Shown in pieces: positions 40,951 through 45,286 of a DNA stretch of 45,286 nt. The DNA is from Bacteroidales bacterium. Its GTDB lineage: Bacteria; Bacteroidota; Bacteroidia; Bacteroidales; UBA932. A program made the translations under genes and the position numbers. The number at the start of each line of letters is the position of its first letter. Position 1 is the first letter of the stretch. The notes below the pieces were generated by a model. The model had not been told where the DNA came from, did no database searches, and saw only the letters and a list, made by a program, of their open reading frames with translations. The DNA is taken from positions 1 through 45,286 of the forward strand of contig JAAZIA010000015.1 in NCBI GenBank assembly GCA_012510445.1. The letters run 5' to 3'.

Positions 40951-42201
40951 ATGATGTATAAAATTGGGGATGGAATCATTTCCCCGTTAGGTGCCACCAC
41001 CGAAGAAAACTACCAAGCCGTGCGGTCGGGCCTGACCGGAATCAGGCAATTTAAGGCAGGATTTAGGGATTTGCCGTACGATCTTTTGGCTTCATTAATA
41101 AGTCCTAAAGATTTGGAAAATCTGGCGGCGCCCTTCTGCGGGGCCACTACTCACATGATGTCGCGCTACCGCCAGGCCATGTCTGCCGTATTTGAATCTG
41201 CCGTAACGCATACGGTTCCCGAACTTTATCGTCAAGAGCTTTTTCAAAGCCACAAAGTGGCGCTCGTTTTTTGCACTACCAAAGGCGATGTAGATTCTTT
41301 CCGAGAATTGACAGAGCAGGCGATCAAACCTAAATTGTACCCGTGGAACGTGCCTCAGCGCATGATGGATGAGCTGAAGCTTAACGGGAAACCTTACGTG
41401 GTTTTGAACTCGACCTTAGCAGGTATGCAGGCCATGATGGTGGCCAACCGTTTGCTGTGCAAAGGCAGTCCGTACGATTTTGTAGTGGTGATTGGTGTAG
41501 AACTGATTAGTCCGTTTACGCTTTATATCATGAAAGAACTAGGCTTGATTGGTGAGCAAATGTTGCGGCCTTTTGATAGTACGTGTGATTCTACGAATCC
41601 CGGAGAATCGGCTGCTTGTGCTATTTTTGTTAGGGAAGAGCGTTTTCTTAAAGACAGGCAGCAGTTGAAAATGCCGGTAGCTATCAAATTCAAAAAAGGA
41701 GCGATAGCCACCGACCCATGCGGAACGTTAAGTCCTTCTGCCGAGGGGAACTCCGGTAGGCAGGGAAAAGTTAAGCATTCGCAGGGAGAAGCCAGACATC
41801 CACAGGGAGAAGCCTTGCAGCGAGCCATACGCAGCGTACTTACGCAAGAGAGCTTTCGTAATTTATCTTTTGTAAATATGCATGGAGTGGGGCAGCGGGC
41901 GTTTGATAACGTAACGTCTGTAGCCATTGAAAAAGCCGGATTGCGCAAGGTGCCGGTCAATTGTTTTGAGGCCAATTTTGGGCACAGTTCCGGCTCTACC
42001 AGTTTGTTGGACAGCCTGTTGTGTGCCAAATCATTGGAAAAGAGAGAAGTGTTGCCTACGTTAGGGTACAAAGAACACGGTGTAGAAGGACAAATACAAG
42101 TAGTTACGTCTGTGAAACCGTCTGTGAAAAACAGTTTTATTGCCGTTTCGTCGGGATTTAGCGGTGTAAATGCCGCCGTTTTATTTAGCAGAGAAAAATA
42201 A
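40951..42201 (+). CDS. Beta-ketoacyl synthase-like protein lacking the active-site Cys
   Basis: 416 residues with a thiolase-like KS fold: GDGIISPLGATTEENYQAV at the start, LRPFDSTCDSTNPGESAACA near 210, HGVGQRAFD with His311, and NFGHSSGS with His345. The nucleophile segment reads LNSTLAGMQAM, so the Cys is replaced by Thr155. Such proteins often act as chain-length-factor partners in aryl polyene or flexirubin-type pathways. Residues 270-290 are an insert of three heptads. Coupled by TAATG to a second KS-like gene and then an acyltransferase. No ACP, dehydratase or condensing KS with Cys is seen here. Confidence 0.8.
   Translation: MMYKIGDGIISPLGATTEENYQAVRSGLTGIRQFKAGFRDLPYDLLASLISPKDLENLAAPFCGATTHMMSRYRQAMSAVFESAVTHTVPELYRQELFQSHKVALVFCTTKGDVDSFRELTEQAIKPKLYPWNVPQRMMDELKLNGKPYVVLNSTLAGMQAMMVANRLLCKGSPYDFVVVIGVELISPFTLYIMKELGLIGEQMLRPFDSTCDSTNPGESAACAIFVREERFLKDRQQLKMPVAIKFKKGAIATDPCGTLSPSAEGNSGRQGKVKHSQGEARHPQGEALQRAIRSVLTQESFRNLSFVNMHGVGQRAFDNVTSVAIEKAGLRKVPVNCFEANFGHSSGSTSLLDSLLCAKSLEKREVLPTLGYKEHGVEGQIQVVTSVKPSVKNSFIAVSSGFSGVNAAVLFSREK
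41758..41820 (+). repeat. 3 x 21-bp tandem repeat inside the ketosynthase-like gene
   Basis: Units 41758-41778, 41779-41799 and 41800-41820 share CAGGGARAAG and encode diverged heptads around QGKVKH, QGEARH and QGEALQ. They lie between two strands of the KS core, before the His311 motif. Confidence 0.88.
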
Positions 42202-42836
42202 TGATTATTCAATCGTATTGCAGGATAACCAACCACTCTATTGTGCTGGACGGAGAGCGTCAGCTCCCGCTAGAGAAATGCCTGGAAGGTAACAAAGTAG
42301 AAGAAGACTTGAACGCCGTATTTGAGCTTTTGGAAGTAGATTATTCGGAATTTTACCGGATGGACGAGTTTAGCAAACTGGGCTTTATAGCGGCCGAGCT
42401 GCTGATGCGTCACAACGGATCTGACCCTCATACTTTCAAACCCCATATGGGGGTAGTGATTCATTCGCGTTCCGGAACGTTAGGAGCAGATTACCGTACG
42501 CTGCAAGCCCTGCGAGGGGAAAGCGATGATCCTCATGCCTACAAACGTTCCATTCCCAATGCCATTTGTGCCGATATTGCTTGTCGTTTTAAGCTGGGCG
42601 GCGAAATGGGCCTGATTCTTGCAGACGGATTTGTGTACGAGCATTTTTTCAGGACCAGTTACGGTATGTTTCAAACAGATCCCGACCTGGACACGCTGCT
42701 AGGCGGTTATGTAGAATGTTACGGAGGGTATGTATCTGCTCTGTTGTGCCTTCTCACCCGCACCAAGCAGCCGCTTGAAGAAGATTACGACTTAAACGAA
42801 GAACGCTTTTGTATTGATTTGTTGCGGATCCATTGA
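42201..42836 (+). CDS. Short beta-ketoacyl synthase N-terminal-like protein
   Basis: 211 residues. YRMDEFSKLGFIAAELLM, GVVIHSRSGTLGADYRTLQA and IPNAICADIACRFKLGGEMG match the short 3-oxoacyl-ACP-synthase-like proteins of Bacteroidetes pigment/aryl-polyene type loci, which keep only a KS half without the catalytic triad. It overlaps the upstream gene by one base. It probably forms a complex with that protein; activity unknown. Confidence 0.7.
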   Translation: MIIQSYCRITNHSIVLDGERQLPLEKCLEGNKVEEDLNAVFELLEVDYSEFYRMDEFSKLGFIAAELLMRHNGSDPHTFKPHMGVVIHSRSGTLGADYRTLQALRGESDDPHAYKRSIPNAICADIACRFKLGGEMGLILADGFVYEHFFRTSYGMFQTDPDLDTLLGGYVECYGGYVSALLCLLTRTKQPLEEDYDLNEERFCIDLLRIH

Positions 42837-42861
42837 GCTTAGGTGCCTAAAAAACATTATT

Positions 42862-44343
42862 TTGATTGAAAAATTTCCTAAAAAACTAAGACCTTACACA
42901 GATAAGGAAATCCCCGAAGCCATGCAGCGCATAGCTGCTCACCCCTATTTTCCGGCCATTGCACAGTTGATTTTTCCGGATATTTCGTCGGAAGAAGCCA
43001 TTCGTCGGTTGTTATCCCTACATAGCATTGAGGAGTTTCAGCTACAATGGATGTACAATTTTAACCGCCGGGTGATTGAAACTACCATGGATACGTTTAC
43101 GTACCACGTGAGCCCCCACATACAGCCCGGCAAAGGATACTTGTACGTATCTAACCACCGGGACATTATATTGGACTCGTCGTTATTGCAAATGGTGTTC
43201 GTGGAATCGAGGCTGCCCACCAGCATGATTACCTATGGCGATAACCTGATTATAAACCAGCTGGCCCGAGACCTAGCACGCTCCAACAAAATGTTCAAAG
43301 TAGTACGCCAAGGAAACAAACGGGAATTGTTTAAAAACTCGATAGTACTGAGCGATTTCATACGCACTTGCATTGCAGAAGGCCATTCCTGCTGGATTGC
43401 CCAACGCAACGGCCGCACCAAAGACGGCCTGGACCAAACCTCCCAAGCCCTCGTAAAAATGCTAGCCATGAGCGGCTCCCGCAAAGACCCTTTGGCTAAT
43501 TATGCCGAGCTTAACATTGTGCCCGTATCCATCTCGTACGAATACGAGCCCTGCGACTTCCTAAAGACCCGCGAACTCCTGATGGGACGCCTGGCCGCCG
43601 CTGCCGCCGCTACCGCCGCTCCTGCTACTGGTGGTACTGCCGCTGCTGCTGGTGCTGCTGGTGGTACTTGTGCTGGTGCTGGTGCTGGTGCTGCTGTTGT
43701 TGCTGCTGGTGTTGGTGCTGCTGGTGGTACTGCTGCTGGTGCTGCTGCTGGTGCTGCCTACGTAAAACAGGAAGGCGAAGACCTATTGAGCATTGCCACC
43801 GGCATCACCCAATGGAAAGGCAATGTCCACATACACATTGGCGACCCCATTACAAAAGAAGAGTTGGAAGGATTTTATGAGGAGGCGCAATCCGGAGGAG
43901 CGAACAATGAAGATTTCAATGCTTTTGCGGCCCACGTTTGCACCCTTATAGACAAAGCCATTGCCAAGGGCTACAAAATTTTTCCTACCAGCCATATAGC
44001 TTATGATTTGTTGCACGGTGCCGGTGCAAGTGCAGCTCTGTTAGGTTCCGCTGCAGGTTCCGTTACCGGTTTCGCTGCAGGTTCCGCTGCGGGTTCCGCC
44101 TCGGTTTATACCCCAGAGCAAAAAGCCGAATTCATGAAGCGGTTAGAAGTTCTTGAAAGCGGCAACATCCCGCTGATTCCGGAAACAGAACTGGCAGCCT
44201 CCATTCCTTTTGACGAAGATTTCCCCGGAGGCAAAACAGAAGGACTTCTAAAGAAACAAGCTGAATTAATCCAAAAACACCACGATATAGTCCGGGAACT
44301 CTTCTTGGGGATTTACGCGAACCCGCTTATACAGCAGAAGTAG
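42862..44343 (+). CDS. Lysophospholipid acyltransferase-like protein with Ala/Gly-rich inserts
   Basis: About 493 residues. The glycerophosphate acyltransferase-type motif VSNHRDIILDSSLLQ (near 95) and a downstream QRNGRTKDGLDQTSQALVKM (near 180) identify an LPLAT-fold enzyme, as in the third gene of other Bacteroidetes KS-like loci. Two inserts interrupt it: residues 245-299, almost only Ala, Gly and Thr (GCN/GGN codons), and residues 395-414, five GSAA-type tetrapeptides. Without them the size is normal. No ATG exists near the expected N-terminus; I choose the TTG at 42862 (IEKFPKKLRPY), with a longer TTG start at 42814 as alternative. Confidence 0.75.
   Translation: MIEKFPKKLRPYTDKEIPEAMQRIAAHPYFPAIAQLIFPDISSEEAIRRLLSLHSIEEFQLQWMYNFNRRVIETTMDTFTYHVSPHIQPGKGYLYVSNHRDIILDSSLLQMVFVESRLPTSMITYGDNLIINQLARDLARSNKMFKVVRQGNKRELFKNSIVLSDFIRTCIAEGHSCWIAQRNGRTKDGLDQTSQALVKMLAMSGSRKDPLANYAELNIVPVSISYEYEPCDFLKTRELLMGRLAAAAAATAAPATGGTAAAAGAAGGTCAGAGAGAAVVAAGVGAAGGTAAGAAAGAAYVKQEGEDLLSIATGITQWKGNVHIHIGDPITKEELEGFYEEAQSGGANNEDFNAFAAHVCTLIDKAIAKGYKIFPTSHIAYDLLHGAGASAALLGSAAGSVTGFAAGSAAGSASVYTPEQKAEFMKRLEVLESGNIPLIPETELAASIPFDEDFPGGKTEGLLKKQAELIQKHHDIVRELFLGIYANPLIQQK
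43594..43757 (+). repeat. GCT/GGT low-complexity tract inside the acyltransferase gene
   Basis: About 160 bp of GCN and GGN codons with a few ACT and GTT. The 18-bp stretch GGTGCTGCTGGTGGTACT occurs at 43651 and again at 43714, an offset of 63 (3 x 21). Other frames are also open (Cys/Trp or Ser/Asn runs) but meaningless. Confidence 0.85.
44044..44103 (+). repeat. 5 x 12-bp tandem repeat inside the acyltransferase gene
   Basis: Units start at 44044, 44056, 44068, 44080 and 44092, with consensus GGTTCCGCTGCA. They encode GSAA, GSVT, GFAA, GSAA, GSAS. Confidence 0.9.
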
Positions 44344-44385
44344 CATTCAATGCGCAACAAATGCTGCAGCGCTAATTTGTGACAA

Positions 44386-45201
44386 CTAAGATCTTATATT
44401 TGCAATGGCACTAGCAATTTCGTCTAATCCCGGTCGCTCAGACATATGTACGGCCGGCACTTTTGTTTCACGAATAATACGTGCCACGTTCTGCAACGTA
44501 ACGCCTCTGCCCGCCATGATTTGAATCTTTCCTTGGGCCTGTTTAACAAGCTGTGCCAGTAGTGGAATTCCTTCTTCTGCCGTAACCCCTTGCCCGGAAG
44601 TGAGTACAGTATGGAACCCCAGCTCAATAATCTGCTCCAGTAGTTCCTGCGGGTTAGCACATACATCAAACGCCCGATGAAAAACAAGAGTAAGAGGTGG
44701 CAGTAGCCGGGCATTGGCCCCGGCAGCAGATTCAGAAGCACCTTCGGTAATTTCAGGATCACTCTTGGCAGCTTCCGAATTGCCATCGGCAGTTATAGAA
44801 TCGCTGCTTGCAGTTGCAGAATCGCCATTTTCAATTGCAGAATCGCTGCTTGCAGTTGCTGTGTAAATCATTTGCTTGATAGCGGGAACGTCCAGATGGC
44901 CTTCGCGGGTGAGTGCACCAATGACTATCCCTTTCGCACGTGCCTGGCGGCAAATCCGGATACTTTCACACATTTCATCTATTTCCGATTGTGTATAAAC
45001 AAAATCGCCCGGACGGCATCTTATAAGAACGTGCGAGCGGTCTAGAAAAGATCGGTTTTGCAGGTGTAGGTGAGGGAGCCAGGTGGGGGTCAGGCCTCCG
45101 TGTTCCAGCTGCGAGCAAAGTTCTACCCGATGGGCGCCTTGATCCATGGCAGATTGAGCACTTTCAATAGTAGTGCAACATACTTCAAATAACGTAGTCA
45201 T
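44386..45201 (-). CDS. cutC: CutC family copper homeostasis protein
   Basis: 271 residues. A TIM-barrel CutC with FEVCCTTIESAQSAMDQGAH near 6, RVELCSQLEHGGLTPT near 25, IRCRPGDFVYTQSEIDEM near 60, IGALTREGHLDV near 95, and LVFHRAFDVCANPQELLEQI after the insert. It was named for copper tolerance, but its biochemical role is unsettled. Between IKQMIY and LLPPLTLVFHRAFD lies a 49-residue Ser/Ala/Asp/Glu-rich insert (about 115-163) made of heptads. Normal CutC is about 220-250 residues. The start fits a -7 box ending at the ATG, suggesting little or no leader. Confidence 0.93.
   Translation of the reverse strand: MTTLFEVCCTTIESAQSAMDQGAHRVELCSQLEHGGLTPTWLPHLHLQNRSFLDRSHVLIRCRPGDFVYTQSEIDEMCESIRICRQARAKGIVIGALTREGHLDVPAIKQMIYTATASSDSAIENGDSATASSDSITADGNSEAAKSDPEITEGASESAAGANARLLPPLTLVFHRAFDVCANPQELLEQIIELGFHTVLTSGQGVTAEEGIPLLAQLVKQAQGKIQIMAGRGVTLQNVARIIRETKVPAVHMSERPGLDEIASAIANIRS
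44726..44851 (-). repeat. 6 x 21-bp diverged tandem repeat inside cutC
   Basis: Unit boundaries at 44726, 44747, 44768, 44789, 44810 and 44831; a partial seventh continues to about 44861. Minus-strand heptads are ATASSDS, AIENGDS, ATASSDS, ITADGNS, EAAKSDP, EITEGAS and ESAAGAN. Divergence grows toward the C-terminal side, suggesting the array is older there. Confidence 0.9.
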
Positions 45202-45205
45202 TGGC

Positions 45206-45213
45206 CAAATTTA
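45206..45213 (-). promoter_or_regulatory. -7 box of cutC
   Basis: TAAATTTG on minus ends 4 bp before the ATG at 45201. The predicted start of transcription falls on or next to the start codon. No -33 at the right spacing, so the call is tentative. Confidence 0.4.
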
Positions 45214-45253
45214 TGAGTGCTAAAACCACAAAATTAAAAAAGATCTTGGTTTT

Positions 45254-45284
45254 TTTGCAGATAAAAAATTAATGCCTATTTTTG
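45254..45284 (+). promoter_or_regulatory. Promoter reading out of the window
   Basis: TTTG at 45254-45257, a 19-bp spacer and TATTTTTG at 45277-45284: a perfect match to the Bacteroidetes consensus. It should drive a plus-strand gene beginning just past the right edge. Confidence 0.65.
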
Positions 45285-45286
45285 CA

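Noticed and set aside
43668-43880. Cys/Trp-rich open frame overlapping the acyltransferase tract
   Set aside because: It is the out-of-frame reading of GCT/GGT repeats and has no independent start context or homology.
7268-44851. Diversity-generating retroelement or mobile insert as the source of the low-complexity inserts
   Set aside because: No reverse transcriptase, template repeat or adenine-specific variation is visible, and the inserts share no sequence. Tandem duplication explains each one.

Overview
The window reads as a chromosomal segment of a Bacteroidota bacterium, most likely order Bacteroidales. Reasons: promoters of the Bacteroidetes type (TTTG, 19-21 bp, TAnnTTTG) precede several genes; there are families largely confined to this phylum (DUF4252, PUR-alpha-like DUF3276, DUF5606, DUF6340, the ~310-residue NusB form, Bacteroidetes-type PurM and OadA-like carboxyltransferase); lipoproteins carry an ...AAC/GAC lipobox; and start regions lack clear Shine-Dalgarno sequences. 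I see no phage, insertion sequence, rRNA or CRISPR array. Species cannot be named from sequence alone.

Layout. 1-519 is gene-free and holds palindromes plus a heptanucleotide/hexanucleotide repeat tract. 520-2433 (minus) is an ECF sigma / anti-sigma / two DUF4252 operon with a textbook AAC-N16-CGTC promoter, divergent from a TPR-membrane-HTH regulator (2573-4279). 4526-6114 pairs a small secreted protein with a radical-SAM-like protein. purD and a polytopic membrane protein follow. 8411-11237 (minus) is a cytochrome c module: ResB-like and CcsA maturation proteins plus a three-haem cytochrome c peroxidase. Then an FkbM methyltransferase and, on minus, tRNA-Cys, an exonuclease/fRMsr fusion, purM and a shrunken glutamine synthetase III homologue. 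16197-17813 holds an aminotransferase and, convergently, a PUR-like nucleic-acid-binding protein. 17903-24512 is a conserved run: nusB-yajC-ybbR-coaE-DUF5606-rimO-fabG-lipoprotein-RHH protein, ending against rnpB (minus).

24924-27340 is pyrG plus a glutaminyl cyclase. A TPP riboswitch (27342-27421) controls a TonB receptor and a PnuC/PnuT-type transporter, so this is a thiamine-uptake operon. Next come an MTA/SAH deaminase and purine nucleoside phosphorylase (purine/methylthioadenosine salvage), an OadA-like carboxyltransferase with a dicarboxylate/amino-acid symporter, a threonine-synthase-like enzyme, DedA and a CNNM/CorC-type protein. On minus is a patatin-BamA-like protein. The right end has a three-gene ketosynthase-like/acyltransferase operon and cutC (minus).

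The most unusual property is genome style rather than one gene. Ordinary enzymes carry in-frame low-complexity inserts or tails built from tandem repeats. In six genes (purD, FkbM tail, DUF5606, mtaD, ketosynthase-like, cutC) the repeat unit is 21 bp, i.e. a heptapeptide. Two other genes have 15-bp (pnuC) or 12-bp and GCT/GGT-type (acyltransferase) units, while the noncoding arrays have 6-, 7-, 8- or 16-bp units. The inserts sit in loops or termini and leave catalytic motifs intact. A 21-bp array just past the FkbM stop would be read as coding after a one-base slip in an A4G4 run, suggesting a frameshifted or switchable C-terminal tail. Other items worth attention are the catalytically stripped GSIII homologue coupled to purM, the exonuclease-fRMsr fusion, and a probably leaderless purD transcript.
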